DNA of 63,151 bases from an uncultured Ruminococcus sp. (GCA_902763835.1 CACWTQ010000023.1:1-63151); one strand, 5' to 3'; shown: positions 1 through 8,869, numbered from the stretch's first letter. The notes: generated from the letters alone by a model not told the origin. A program made the numbers and translations.

Positions 1-90
1 GCAGGAATACTGACGTATTTCAAGGTGTTGTAACGACACACAGGGCAAATTAGACAAGTATAAATGTTCAAGTTATTTTCTGACAGTTCC
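1..90 (+). repeat. MITE family A, copy 1 (left end outside window)
   Basis: Right part of the dispersed inverted-repeat element, ending in TCTGACAGTTCC and followed by TTA at 91-93. It matches the inner and right parts of the long copy at 4875-5046. The left terminus lies upstream of the window, so its target duplication cannot be checked. Confidence 0.85.
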
Positions 91-218
91 TTAGGAACTT
101 AAGAATGGGTTTCTTCTTTATCCTTTACTTCCGATCGGGTAATAGGAGCTATTTATAAAACAAACTATCTTCGCGTGCTAAAAAAGCGGACGTTGTCCGC
201 AAAGAAAGGATTGATATT

Positions 219-1634
219 ATGTCAGAAACAGAGAAGAAAGAAAAATCACAGGCTGCACAGCTTAAGGAAAAGCTTGCGGCTAAAAAACCAAGCGGTGCTT
301 TGGAACTTGATAAGGAGAAAATTGCCCTTGCAGATGAGTTCTGTGAGGGTTACAAGAAGTTCATCAATACAAGCAAGGTCGAGCGTGAGGCTGTTAAAAC
401 TACAGAGCAAATCGCCATTGACCACGGCTTCGAGAAGTTTGACATCAACAAGACTTATAAACCCGGCGACAAAATTTATGTCATTAACCGTGGTAAAAAC
501 ATCGGTCTTGCAGTTATCGGAAAGAACGGCACAAAGAACGGCGTTCGTCTTGTAATCGCCCATATCGATTCCCCAAGACTTGACTTGAAGCCTAATCCGC
601 TTTACGAATCAAACGACCTCGCACTCTTCAAAACCCACTACTATGGCGGTATTAAGAAGTATCAGTGGACTGCAATTCCGCTTGCTCTCCACGGCAGAAT
701 TGTACGCCTTGACGGCGAAAACATTGATGTTTCAATCGGCGAGAACGAGGACGAGCCTTGCTTCTGCGTTTCAGATTTGCTTCCGCATTTGTCAAGGGAG
801 CAGGCAACAAAGCCTGTTGCAAAAGCTTTTACGGGTGAGGATTTGAATGTTCTTATCGGCAGCCGTCCTTTTAATAATGATAAGGAGTCCGAACAGGTTA
901 AGCTTAATATTTTGAATATTCTCTTTGAGAAATACGGTGTTGTAGAGTCGGACTTCCTCTCCGCCGAGCTTGACCTTGTGCCTGCGTTTAAGGCTAGAGA
1001 TGTCGGCTTTGACAGAAGTCTTATTGGTGCTTACGGTCACGATGACAAGGTGTGTGCTTATCCCGGAGTTATGGCGGCTGTAAAGGTTGAGAATCCCGAG
1101 AGTACATTTATTACATTCCTCTGCGATAAGGAGGAAATCGGTTCAGACGGCAACACGGGTATGCAGTCGGCTTTTCTGCGTGACTTTATTTCCGACTTGG
1201 CACAGGCTGACGGCGTTGAGTATCGTCACGTTATGGCGAAGTCAACTTGTCTTTCGGCGGACGTTAATGCTGCGTTTGACCCGAATTATCCGAGTGCTTT
1301 CGAGGGCAATAACGCAAGCTACTTAAACGGCGGCGTTATCATCACGAAGTATACGGGCAGCGGCGGAAAGTACGATACAAGCGACGCTTCGGCTGAGTTT
1401 ATGGGTCAAGTAAGAAGAATGCTTCATAAGAACGATATCCTCTGGCAGACAGGCGAACTTGGCAAGGTCGATATGGGCGGCGGCGGAACTATCGCAAAGT
1501 ATATCGCTAATCTGAATGTTGACGTGGTTGATTTGGGAGTGCCGGTACTTTCAATGCACGCTCCGTTTGAGGTTGTTTCAAAGGTTGATGTTTATATGGC
1601 ATACCTTGCGTTTGTGGCATTTTTTGAAGAGTAA
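219..1634 (+). CDS. M18 family aspartyl-type aminopeptidase
   Basis: A cytosolic, metal-dependent aminopeptidase of 471 aa that removes N-terminal residues from peptides, the usual length for family M18. The metal-binding residues sit in recognisable M18 motifs: AHIDSPRLD near residue 114, the acidic [13 protein letters not shown] motif around residue 300, and a C-terminal SMHAPFE histidine near 445. The first 30 residues are charged and Lys/Glu rich, with no signal peptide. AAAGGA lies just upstream of the ATG. It is followed about 50 bp later by nfo on the same strand. Clostridial M18 enzymes are peptide-recycling housekeeping proteins; substrate preference cannot be read from the sequence. 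Confidence 0.93.
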   Translation: MSETEKKEKSQAAQLKEKLAAKKPSGALELDKEKIALADEFCEGYKKFINTSKVEREAVKTTEQIAIDHGFEKFDINKTYKPGDKIYVINRGKNIGLAVIGKNGTKNGVRLVIAHIDSPRLDLKPNPLYESNDLALFKTHYYGGIKKYQWTAIPLALHGRIVRLDGENIDVSIGENEDEPCFCVSDLLPHLSREQATKPVAKAFTGEDLNVLIGSRPFNNDKESEQVKLNILNILFEKYGVVESDFLSAELDLVPAFKARDVGFDRSLIGAYGHDDKVCAYPGVMAAVKVENPESTFITFLCDKEEIGSDGNTGMQSAFLRDFISDLAQADGVEYRHVMAKSTCLSADVNAAFDPNYPSAFEGNNASYLNGGVIITKYTGSGGKYDTSDASAEFMGQVRRMLHKNDILWQTGELGKVDMGGGGTIAKYIANLNVDVVDLGVPVLSMHAPFEVVSKVDVYMAYLAFVAFFEE

Positions 1635-1687
1635 TAATATGTTTTAATTGCAAACTGAATTTACAATATAAAGGAAGTGAAAATATT

Positions 1688-2521
1688 GTGCTAACATTAG
1701 GCTGTCATTTGTCTGCGTCGAAAGGTTTTCTTCATATGGGCAAGGAAGCCGTTTCAATAGGTGCGAATACATTTCAGTTCTTTACACGCAATCCCCGTGG
1801 CTTTAAAGTAAAAGACCTCAATGTTGAAGACTGCGAAGATTTTGTGGAGTACTGGAAAGAACAAGGCGGCGGTAAGATTATCGCCCACGCTCCGTATACT
1901 CTCAATGCCTGCTCGGCTGATGAGAGAACAAGAGAGCTTGCACATATGATTATGTCGGACGACCTTGCAAGGCTTGAACACGTTCCCGGAAATTACTACA
2001 ATTTTCATCCGGGGAGTCACGTAAAACAGGGTGTCGAGGTCGGTATTGACTACATTGTTAAACTTCTTAACGAGATTATAACCCCCGAACAGAAAACTAC
2101 CGTTCTGCTTGAAACTATGGCAGGAAAGGGCAGCGAGATAGGCAGAACCTTTGAAGAACTCAGAACCATTATCGACAGAGTGGAGTGCAAGGAGAAAATA
2201 GGAGTATGCCTTGATACATGTCATATATTTGATGGCGGTTATGATATTGTGAATAATCTTGACGGAGTTTTTGAGGAGTTCGATAATGTTGTCGGTTTGG
2301 ATAAGCTTTACGCTATTCATCTGAACGACAGCAAGAACCCCCTCGGAAATCACAAGGACAGACACGAGCTTATCGGAAAGGGTAATATAGGTATTGACGC
2401 TATTAACGCTTTTATAAATCACCCTGCGGTGAGGAATCTTCCGATAGTTCTAGAAACCCCGAATGATTTACCCGGCTACAAACAAGAAATAGCTATGCTG
2501 AGAACAATGCGTAATTCGTAA
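1688..2521 (+). CDS. nfo: Endonuclease IV (AP endonuclease)
   Basis: Base-excision repair enzyme that cuts the DNA backbone 5' of abasic sites using a trinuclear zinc site. At 277 aa it is full length for the Nfo family. Family signatures are visible: [12 protein letters not shown] near residue 140, [15 protein letters not shown] near 175, and [17 protein letters not shown] near 217, which supply the His/Asp/Glu zinc ligands. The start is GTG, preceded by AAGGAAG at good spacing. Oddly, the final codons (Met-Arg-Asn-Ser-stop) lie inside a dispersed ATGCGTAATTCGTAA repeat, so the natural C-terminus may have been altered by repeat insertion. It probably shares a transcript with the aminopeptidase upstream. 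Confidence 0.95.
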   Translation: MLTLGCHLSASKGFLHMGKEAVSIGANTFQFFTRNPRGFKVKDLNVEDCEDFVEYWKEQGGGKIIAHAPYTLNACSADERTRELAHMIMSDDLARLEHVPGNYYNFHPGSHVKQGVEVGIDYIVKLLNEIITPEQKTTVLLETMAGKGSEIGRTFEELRTIIDRVECKEKIGVCLDTCHIFDGGYDIVNNLDGVFEEFDNVVGLDKLYAIHLNDSKNPLGNHKDRHELIGKGNIGIDAINAFINHPAVRNLPIVLETPNDLPGYKQEIAMLRTMRNS

Positions 2522-2560
2522 TTATTTTGTTTTTGGGTGGAAGTTTGTTTGCTGAATTAG
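2508..2560 (+). repeat. AATGCGTAATT / AAGTTGGTTT dispersed repeat (copy at nfo 3' end)
   Basis: Starts ATGCGTAATTCGTAATTATT and continues through TTTTTGGGTGGAAGTTTGTTTGC. The same two-part module (tandem GTAATT units, then a T/G-rich part ending AAGTTGGTTT) recurs near 7859, 21293 (reverse), 27707, 35843, 41181 and 46688. It supplies the stop codon of nfo. Confidence 0.6.
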
Positions 2561-2630
2561 AGAATAAAGAATAATTGTGGTTATTGAAATGAGGTCAACC
2601 GCAATCCTACCGGCTTTAGACGATGGGTTA

Positions 2631-2699
2631 GGAACTGTTGAGAAATAAGTTGAACAAATTAGACAAGTATAAATGTTCAAGTTGTTTTCTGACAGTTCC
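2631..2699 (+). repeat. MITE family A, copy 2 (short form)
   Basis: A 69-bp element with termini GGAACTGTTGAGAAATAAG and (reverse complement) GGAACTGTCAGAAAACAAC, flanked by TTA at 2628-2630 and TTA at 2700-2702. It carries the GTTGAG variant shared only with the copy at 49746, which also sits directly before a guide-RNA-like element. Confidence 0.9.
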
Positions 2700-2705
2700 T
2701 TAAGG

Positions 2706-2734
2706 TTGACAAAACGAAAGTTTTGTTTTATAAT
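2706..2734 (+). promoter_or_regulatory. Consensus sigma-A promoter for the RNA at 2741
   Basis: TTGACA at 2706 and TATAAT at 2729 with an exact 17-bp spacer. The spacer contains a perfect hairpin (ACAAAAC-GAAA-GTTTTGT, 2709-2726), which could be an operator or the subterminal palindrome of an IS200/IS605-type left end. Confidence 0.75.
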
Positions 2735-2740
2735 AGTGGC

Positions 2741-2943
2741 AGTAGGGATGGTGCAGCCCTAATTTACGCCTGTGGAGTTATACTCGAAAGCGTTAAGATT
2801 TAGAGCCTGTTTAAAATCTTAGCGACACACGTCTTTTTGGCAAAAGGACACACGGGGTTAGCTCGCTGATACTGTACAGGCTGCTGTACTTGAACGAGAA
2901 GCCCCCACCTCTAAGCGAAGCGTAGGTGGTGGGAGTATGTCAC
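2741..2943 (+). ncRNA. TnpB-type guide (omega/re) RNA relic, copy 1
   Basis: No reading frame of substance, but dense secondary structure. Hairpins are AGGG...CCCT (near 2745), GTCTTTT...AAAAGGAC (near 2832), GTACAG-GCTG-CTGTAC (near 2873) and CCACCT...AGGTGG (2906-2930). A closing helix pairs GGGG/CTCG (near 2855) with CGAG/CCCC (near 2896). Positions 2846-2943 match 49848-50079 with two substitutions, once a 134-bp insertion is removed. Both copies end at GGGAGTATGTCAC and then diverge, which marks the element boundary. The 3' layout (AAGCCCCCACC...GGTGG, then a fixed terminus) is what I know from right ends of IS200/IS605 tnpB elements, whose RNA guides TnpB with the adjacent flank. No tnpB is present in the window. 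Confidence 0.6.
2779..2819 (+). repeat. TATACTCG motif and GAGCCTGTTTAAAATCT motif
   Basis: Two shared words sit here. The TATACTCGAAAGCGTTAAG word (2779-2801) recurs reversed near 21041 and 37179, and in part at 58485. GAGCCTGTTTAAAATCT (2803-2819) recurs reversed at 58636-58652 next to TTA. The second looks like the terminal repeat of an IS5-type element. Within this RNA, TAAGATTT and AAATCTTA also pair with each other. Confidence 0.45.
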
Positions 2944-2967
2944 TTTGAATTTGAAACGTCAAAAGGT

Positions 2968-3189
2968 ATGCTGCCGGGGTTGAATATTTTGAAATTCACA
3001 GACCTGCATAATTGTAAATACAGTATAACGTTTGACCGTCCTTTGCACGGAAACAGGTTTGGTTTTGACATCAGCGTAACGGGATATAATTTCAGTACAT
3101 CTTCGGGAGAAATTTTTCTGTGTGAAAGCGGAGGGAGAATCAGCGGTGATAATTTCAAAGTTGGCGGAGTATTGTATGAAAGTGCGTGA
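2968..3189 (+). pseudogene. Hypothetical ORF, probably truncated by the upstream element
   Basis: An open frame of about 73 codons (from ATG 2968) whose upstream end runs without a stop into the terminus of the guide-RNA-like element at 2943. A longer GTG start at 2926 would lie inside that element's hairpin and is not credible. The product has alternating beta-strand character (KYSITFDRPLHGNRFGFDIS), with no motif I recognise, no signal peptide and no clear ribosome site. It may be the 3' remnant of a gene cut by the insertion. Confidence 0.3.
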
Positions 3190-3265
3190 TGTTGTTTCTG
3201 CGGAATTATCCGCAGATTTCGGCGATACACCGTCAGCACTGATTTGAATTAGGAAGAGGAATATT

Positions 3266-4669
3266 ATGAAAATCTACAATACTTTAACAAGACAAAAAGA
3301 AGAGCTTATCCCCATTAAAGAGGGCGAGTTCAAAATTTACGCTTGCGGTCCGACTGTGTATAATTACATTCACATCGGAAACTCCCGTCCGATATGCGTG
3401 TTTGATGTTCTCAGACGTTACCTTGAATATAAGGGTCTGAAAGTCACCTATGTTCAGAACTTCACCGATATCGACGATAAGATAATCAACCGTGCAAACG
3501 AGGAGGGTACGGATTATCTCACCGTATCGGAGAAGTATATCAAGGAGTACAAAACCGACGCAAAGGGGCTTAACGTCCGTGAAGCTACCGTTCACCCACG
3601 TGCAACGGAAAATATGGACGAGATTATTAACATAATCTCAACGCTTGTTGAGAAAGGTTATGCCTACCGTGCGGAGAACGGCGATGTCTACTTCCGCACA
3701 AACAAGTTTGACCAGTACGGCAAGCTCAGTCATCAGCCGCTTGATGACCTGAAAGCCGGTGCAAGAATTTCGGTTGGCGAGATAAAAGAAGACCCTATGG
3801 ATTTCGCTGTGTGGAAAGCCGCAAAACCCGGCGAGCCTTACTGGGAATCTCCGTGGAGCAACGGCAGACCCGGCTGGCACATTGAATGCTCGGCTATGGC
3901 AAGACGTTACCTTGGCGAAACTATCGATATGCACTGCGGCGGTCAGGACTTGGTGTTCCCGCACCACGAGAACGAAATCGCACAAAGCGAGTGCTGCAAC
4001 GGTGTTCCGTTTGCACATTACTGGATGCATAACGGTTACATCAATGTTGACAATCAGAAGATGTCGAAGTCAAAGGGTAATTTCTTCACTACTCGTGATG
4101 TTGCCGCAAAGTACGGTTACGAGCCGATAAGATATCTTATGCTTTCGTCGCATTACAGAAGTCCCATTAACTACAGCATTGAAATCATAGAGCAATGCAA
4201 GGCGGCTTTGGAGAGGCTTTACAACTGCCGTGACAATATTCGCTTTATGCTGGAAAAGGCTTCGGGAGAGCTTAAGGACGGCGAAAAAGACGTTATCGAG
4301 AAGTACAACGCTCACAGGGCGAGATTCATTGAGGTTATGGACGATGACCTCAACACAGCAGACGCAATTTCGGTGCTTTTCGAGCTTGTTCGTGACATCA
4401 ACACCGCACTTGCAAACGAGCCGTCATTGGAGCTTGTCAAGAAGTCCGATGAAATCTTCAGAGAATTAACGGACGTTCTCGGTCTTGTATACGTTGAAGA
4501 GGATAACTCCCTTGACGAAGAGGTTGAAAAGCTTATCGCAGAGCGAACTGAAGCTAGAAAGAACAAGGACTGGGCAACCGCAGACAGAATACGTGACCAA
4601 CTCAAAGCAATGAATGTTGTTATCGAGGATACTCCGCAGGGTGTTAAATGGCACTTGATTAATGCGTAA
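3266..4669 (+). CDS. cysS: Cysteinyl-tRNA synthetase
   Basis: Class I aminoacyl-tRNA synthetase that charges tRNA-Cys in the cytoplasm. At 467 aa it is the normal length. The HIGH-type motif (YIHIGNSRP, near residue 34) follows the first zinc cysteine (YACGPT, residue 27). Other zinc ligands are in WHIECSAMA and the FPHHENE motif, and the KMSKS loop (QKMSKSKGNF) lies near residue 266. GGAAGAGGA precedes the ATG by 7 nt. The last residues (LINA) run into an AATGCGTAATT word related to the dispersed repeat. A terminator follows at 4769. A small hairpin (CTGCGGA/TCCGCAG, near 3200) lies upstream. Confidence 0.97.
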   Translation: MKIYNTLTRQKEELIPIKEGEFKIYACGPTVYNYIHIGNSRPICVFDVLRRYLEYKGLKVTYVQNFTDIDDKIINRANEEGTDYLTVSEKYIKEYKTDAKGLNVREATVHPRATENMDEIINIISTLVEKGYAYRAENGDVYFRTNKFDQYGKLSHQPLDDLKAGARISVGEIKEDPMDFAVWKAAKPGEPYWESPWSNGRPGWHIECSAMARRYLGETIDMHCGGQDLVFPHHENEIAQSECCNGVPFAHYWMHNGYINVDNQKMSKSKGNFFTTRDVAAKYGYEPIRYLMLSSHYRSPINYSIEIIEQCKAALERLYNCRDNIRFMLEKASGELKDGEKDVIEKYNAHRARFIEVMDDDLNTADAISVLFELVRDINTALANEPSLELVKKSDEIFRELTDVLGLVYVEEDNSLDEEVEKLIAERTEARKNKDWATADRIRDQLKAMNVVIEDTPQGVKWHLINA

Positions 4670-4768
4670 TTGGGATTATTAATAACGCTATAAATAAAAT
4701 GTATAATTATCTTAAAATATATATCGAATAGATGTTTCTGTTTCTAATATGTGTAATATAAACAGTAT

Positions 4769-4801
4769 AAAACAGCCCTACTTTTTGTGGGGCTGTTTTG
4801 T
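4769..4801 (+). terminator. Intrinsic terminator after cysS
   Basis: AAAACAGCCCTA ... TGGGGCTGTTTT stem-loop followed by T-rich sequence, 100 bp after the cysS stop. Confidence 0.8.
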
Positions 4802-4817
4802 ATTTGAACTAATAATG

Positions 4818-6048
4818 TTAATCACTGTCCCGAATTACACATTGCATAAGCTTTACCGTGAGTATACAAACTAAGGAACTGTTGGGAAATAAATTGAACA
4901 ATTTAGACGCAGGATAATTTGTTCTGTGTTAGGCACAACACCGCAGGAATACTGACGTATTTCAAGGGACGTATTTCAAGGTGTTGTAACGACACACAGG
5001 GCAAATTAGACAAGTATAAATGTTCAAGTTATTTTCTGACAGTTCCTAAGGCGAATATAAACGATAATGCCCAAAATGCTCCCAGATGTGAATAATATCC
5101 GCTGAATAATGAATCTTTCTCCCCAATACAGTAACGTGCAACAGAATGACATAAATAAACCGCCAAACTTAATTTCCCCAAAAAGTAAATGAATTTATTG
5201 TTAAGAAAATTCAGTGAAGTCTTTTTGCTGAACGTCAGTGTTACTCCAAGTATAAGAATAAACAAAACGGACGGTTCAAAAATTCTGTCCAATTCTTTGT
5301 ATGTGTATGTAAATGTTATCAGATAACATATGAACTCCGAAAGCAAAAGAAGTTTCCTGTTGAATTTATCAAAAAGACCCTTTTCCGTCACCTCGTAAAT
5401 AATACAGCCAAATGATATTTCCGCTAATGCTCGTGCATTCGCAAGCCATACAAGATTTCCTTTAAGTATGAATACATTGAATGTATTGCATTTTTTAAAT
5501 ATAACAGCTGTTAAAGCCATTGAGAGAATGGGAGCTATATAATATGTGTATATCTTTCTGCAACGTATAATTATGGGTGCAAGCACAAACATAATTATAA
5601 GCATTGAAGACAAATACCATTCCGCCATAAGCCACGAGGGTATTCTGAAGCCGAACATTCTAAGCAGAAAAAAGCTCGGCAGAGATTCAAAAACTTTTAA
5701 CAGTCACTCCTTAGCCGAAAGCTTGAAATATGGTATCCAGAATATAATTGTCAGAATATATGCGTAAACGTGGTACGGAAATATTGACATATATTTTTTC
5801 TTGCTGAATTTTAATGATTCTTTTAGTACGTCGATATCTTTGCGGTTTTCAAGCTTGCTCAGTGTTTTCGCCATAAAATATCCCGATACTAAAAAGAAGA
5901 ATTCCACTGCCATATATGCACTGTTGAATATTTCGTTTTTATATTCGGTAGTACAGTTGAAATGATATATCGCAACAGTAACGGCAAACAGAAATTTAAG
6001 CAGGTCTGTTTTTCCGTTTCGTGGAGATGATACTGTTTGTTTTTCCAT
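4818..6048 (-). pseudogene. Acyltransferase family 3 membrane protein, broken by a stop codon and a MITE
   Basis: Remains of a multi-pass acyltransferase 3 (OafA/NolL type), a family that transfers acyl groups to cell-surface glycans. The N-terminal part (6048 down to 5704; DLLKFLFAVTVAIYHFN, FFFLVSGYFMAKTL) ends at an in-frame TGA (5704-5706). The same frame then continues for 15 codons, reads like normal family sequence (ESLPSFFLLRMFGFRIPSWL) and goes on to 5029. There the 172-bp MITE (4875-5046) supplies a false end, LGTVRK-stop. Removing the MITE and one TAA duplication extends the frame as ALVCILTVKLMQCVIRDSD and stops at 4818. So there are two independent lesions. With both repaired it would be about 350 aa, normal for the family. 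Confidence 0.88.
4875..5046 (+). repeat. MITE family A, copy 3 (longest form, 172 bp)
   Basis: Complete element flanked by TAA on both sides (4872-4874 and 5047-5049). It includes the internal part with the inverted pair TGTGTTAGGCACAACACC / GGTGTTGTAACGACACA, and a small internal duplication of GACGTATTTCAAGG not seen in other copies. It is inserted near the 3' end of the acyltransferase gene on the minus strand. Confidence 0.92.
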
Positions 6049-6304
6049 AGTAGTTGACCTCGAATGTTTAATATATTTTTATTGTTATATTTTGTCATAT
6101 TCGGTGTATTTATGTCAATAATACAAATATAAGAAACACGGAAATCAACTTTCTTTAAAATAAAATTAAAATTAAGGCTTTTTGGACATAGATGAATGTT
6201 TTCGTCACAAAATCGGTATTATTGGATTGCTTATTTGTGGATTTGATCGTTAGAATGACCATCTATCCGTTTGTAATTTTTGAAAATTGATTTCCGTTTA
6301 TAAG

Positions 6305-6338
6305 AAACTCCGCCTAACCCTGAGTTAAACGGAGTTTT
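6305..6338 (-). terminator. Hairpin between murE and the broken acyltransferase
   Basis: AAACTCCG ... CGGAGTTT stem about 40 bp past the murE stop, with short T-runs on both strands. The rest of 6049-6379 is AT-rich with no gene. It holds the upstream region of the acyltransferase and two GAAAATYRATTTCC words. Confidence 0.6.
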
Positions 6339-6379
6339 CCTTATGATTATAAGCGAATGTTGAAAATCAATTTCCAAAA

Positions 6380-7837
6380 TTACTCTTTCTCTGCAAGTAT
6401 TTCTGCAATGAGTTCTCTTTCGTCCATATGATATTTAACACCCTTAGTTTCCTGATAGTCCTCGTGACCCTTTCCGGCAAGTACGATAATGTCACCGTCC
6501 TGTGCATTCTGTATGCAGTAGCGGATAGCGTCCTTTCTGTTAGGTACAACAACGTACTTCCCGTCAGTCTTTGCAAGACCTACCTCGATATCCGCAATGA
6601 TATCCATAACATCTTCAAATCTCGAATTGTCTTCCGTCACAACAGATAGGTCGCTGTATTTGCCCGACATTTCGCCCATTTCATAGCGGCGGATTTTCGG
6701 TCTGTTGCCGCCTGCTCCGAACATTGTGATAAGTCTGTTCGGGTTGTACTTTCTCAGAGTTGTGAGAACATTTTCCATACTCAAAGCATTGTGAGCATAG
6801 TCAATCAGAAGAGTAAAATTGTCGCTTACGTGAACAGGCTCAACTCTGCCCTTGACCTTAACGGTTTCAAGACCTTTAAGAATTGCGTCACGACCCACAC
6901 CGCAGTGACGGCATACCGAAATTGCAGCGAGTGCATTGTAAATGTTGAATTTGCCCGGTATTCCCACATTTACCCTGTAATTGTCGTAACCGCCCAAATT
7001 AAAGCTTACACCCAGAAATCCCGGGCGGCGGGTGAGTTCTCCGCCGTAAGCGTAAACGTCGCAGCTTTCGTCAAAGCCGAAAGTTTCGATTTTGCAGGCT
7101 GCGGATTCGGCAACTTTTTCAAAAACCTTACTGTCACGGTTGACAAGTCCGAGCTTGCACTGCTTGAAAAGTAACTTCTTGCAGTCAAGGTATTCCTCAA
7201 TGGTTGCGTGTTCGCTGTCGCCGATATGGTCGTTTGAGAAGTTCGTGAACACACCGTAATCAAAGTTAATGGCATCTGTTCTGTGCCACTTCAAACCGAG
7301 AGAGGACGCTTCTATTACAAAAGCCTTGCAGCCCTCGTCAACCATTTTGCGAAGTGCCTGCTGGATTTCAAATGATTCGGGAGTTGTGTTATTGGTTTTG
7401 TAAATTATATCGCCGATAACAATGCCTAATGTGCCAATTGTTCCTGTTTTAAGGCCGCTTGCCTGTAAAATTGACTGAATCATACATGCAGTGGTAGTCT
7501 TTCCCTTTGTGCCGGTCAGAGCAATAGAGATAAGCTCCTTGGCAGGGTGACCGAAAAAGTTTGCGGATAAATAGGCAAGTGCTTTTCGGGTGTCGTCAAC
7601 CTTGATGACGGTTACTCCCTTTAAGTCGAGTTCGTCACTGAGAACAACGGCTGCCGCACCGCTGTCAACTGCCGACTGTGCGAATTTGTGTGCGTCAACG
7701 TTGTAGCCTTTCAGACAAACAAAGACATCGCCCGATTCAACTTTTCTTGAATCGTAGACAAGATTTCCGATTTCAATGTCGGTGTTTCCCGAAAGGACTG
7801 TGTACTCGATACCGTTTAACAAATTGTATAGTTTCAT
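6380..7837 (-). CDS. murE: UDP-N-acetylmuramyl-tripeptide synthetase (MurE)
   Basis: Cytoplasmic Mur ligase that adds the third amino acid to UDP-MurNAc-L-Ala-D-Glu during peptidoglycan synthesis. At 485 aa it is full length. Three domains are recognisable: an N-terminal UDP-binding domain, a central ATPase with P-loop GTKGKTTT (near residue 109), and a C-terminal domain with FGAGGNRPKIRR and TEDNSRFE. The last motif aligns with DNPR, the meso-diaminopimelate specificity loop; Ser replaces Pro but the key Arg is kept, so DAP is the likely substrate. AAAAGGAG lies 9 nt before the ATG. It stands alone, outside a division/cell-wall cluster, so it could be a second murE copy. Confidence 0.94.
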   Translation of the reverse strand: MKLYNLLNGIEYTVLSGNTDIEIGNLVYDSRKVESGDVFVCLKGYNVDAHKFAQSAVDSGAAAVVLSDELDLKGVTVIKVDDTRKALAYLSANFFGHPAKELISIALTGTKGKTTTACMIQSILQASGLKTGTIGTLGIVIGDIIYKTNNTTPESFEIQQALRKMVDEGCKAFVIEASSLGLKWHRTDAINFDYGVFTNFSNDHIGDSEHATIEEYLDCKKLLFKQCKLGLVNRDSKVFEKVAESAACKIETFGFDESCDVYAYGGELTRRPGFLGVSFNLGGYDNYRVNVGIPGKFNIYNALAAISVCRHCGVGRDAILKGLETVKVKGRVEPVHVSDNFTLLIDYAHNALSMENVLTTLRKYNPNRLITMFGAGGNRPKIRRYEMGEMSGKYSDLSVVTEDNSRFEDVMDIIADIEVGLAKTDGKYVVVPNRKDAIRYCIQNAQDGDIIVLAGKGHEDYQETKGVKYHMDERELIAEILAEKE

Positions 7838-7858
7838 ATTAGTATGCTCCTTTTTTAT

Positions 7859-7901
7859 ATGCGTAATTATTTGGTTTTTGATAATTCAAAGTTGGTTTTT
7901 C
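7859..7901 (+). repeat. AATGCGTAATT / AAGTTGGTTT dispersed repeat
   Basis: ATGCGTAATTATTTGG then AATTCAAAGTTGGTTTTTC: the same two-part module as at 2508 and 35843. The rest of 7902-8245 is AT-rich and contains no gene I can support. Confidence 0.5.
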
Positions 7902-8245
7902 TTTTAGTAGGAAACTCAGAGATTAATATATATGAATAAACTATAAAATATATATTAATTTTAAAAATTCCTTATTCGGATAAATAGTTTTTTGAGAGAA
8001 TTATACAAGATAAAATAAACTATAATATAGTAATTATAAATGAGCAAAAGTTCATTTTATGAAATCTCTTCGTTAGGACAGAGGGGTTAAAATAAAAATG
8101 TCTTGTTAATGAAGTATTTGAAATTTGCTCAATTAATATTAATCTAAAAATCCCCAATTAAACCAACTATCGGTCGGGCAGGTGAATTTATACATAAGAT
8201 GACTATAAAAAAACGTATTAAAAACAAAAAAATTTTGAAAAGGTC

Positions 8246-8274
8246 TTGAAAAAATTTGTGTAATGTTATACAAT
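8246..8274 (+). promoter_or_regulatory. Promoter for putative structured RNA
   Basis: TTGAAA at 8246 and TACAAT at 8269, spacer exactly 17 bp. Confidence 0.6.
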
Positions 8275-8280
8275 AATAGT

Positions 8281-8490
8281 GGAAGATAGTATGAAGTGGT
8301 GTTGTCACTTCTTGATTTAATTAGGTAAAGCTTTAAAAATTTTTCGGGTTACTCAGCCGAATGCCGCTTGAATGACCGTTGCTTTACCTGAACGATAGTA
8401 TAATACGAAATTATTGCAGATGTAAAACGGATACCGGTCAGCGTGTTTGTATTGTTATAAAAATAATATGCAAATGCGAATCCGTTTTTT
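8281..8490 (+). ncRNA. Putative free-standing structured RNA (~210 nt)
   Basis: No credible reading frame. It lies between a good promoter (8246-8274) and a terminator-like stem (AAAACGGAT ... AATCCGTTTTTT, ending about 8490). Internal helices: GAAGTG-GTGTTGT-CACTTC (8293-8311), and a 9-bp closing stem AGGTAAAGC/GCTTTACCT (near 8323 and 8384) enclosing GGTTACTCA...TGAATGACC. The length and layout are those of a stand-alone RNA gene. I cannot match it to 6S, SRP, RNase P, tmRNA or a riboswitch class by eye. It lies 650 bp from the next gene, so a cis role is unlikely. Confidence 0.45.
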
Positions 8491-8760
8491 CATAAACAAT
8501 ATTGCGTGGCAATACTGTCTAAATAACATTGCAGTGAAAATTTCAGCCGCAGAAAACTGCCGTGATTACACATCTCTATAATAAAAATACTACAATATTT
8601 CCAAGTTGTCAATCAATAAAAACAAGTCCGTGAAAAGGTTACAAATATTTGGTAATATTAACAAAAGTATTGGAAAAATAATAAAATTTATAAAAATTTA
8701 GGATTTGTGTGGTCTTGAAAAGGTGTAAATGTAAGTAAATCGGATATTAAATTCGGCAAA

Positions 8761-8869
8761 TTGCACAAACGGTTTTTGTGATATATGTCAAATTTTGATA
8801 TGCTTTTTTGTGCGAATTGCTATTTTTACAGATTTTACTATACAGATTGCACAAACTTTTGAGTATAAT
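8761..8869 (+). promoter_or_regulatory. Upstream region of maltodextrin operon: TTGCACAAA repeats and -10 box
   Basis: TTGCACAAAC occurs at 8761-8770 and 8847-8856, and an inverted version TTTTGTGCGAA at 8807-8817. The first also forms a local palindrome with GGTTTTTGTG. The last copy ends 7 bp before a TATAAT (8864-8869), inside the promoter spacer, where a bound repressor would block transcription. The leader from about 8876 to the gene is about 260 nt and carries a CCGGAT-ATTAA-ATCCGG hairpin near 9075. Operator function is inferred. The rest of 8491-8760 shows nothing recognisable. Confidence 0.45.

Noticed and set aside
2926..2967. GTG start giving a longer ORF at 2926
   Set aside because: The start lies in the 3' hairpin of the guide-RNA-like element and has no independent support.
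5656..5706. Selenocysteine or TGA readthrough in the acyltransferase
   Set aside because: The family has no selenoprotein members, no SECIS-like stem stands out after the TGA, and the gene carries a second lesion.
8380..8420. TPP riboswitch (an ACCTGA word near 8390)
   Set aside because: The required CTGAGA and the following conserved GCG-AGGGA segment are absent, and the nearest gene is about 750 bp away.
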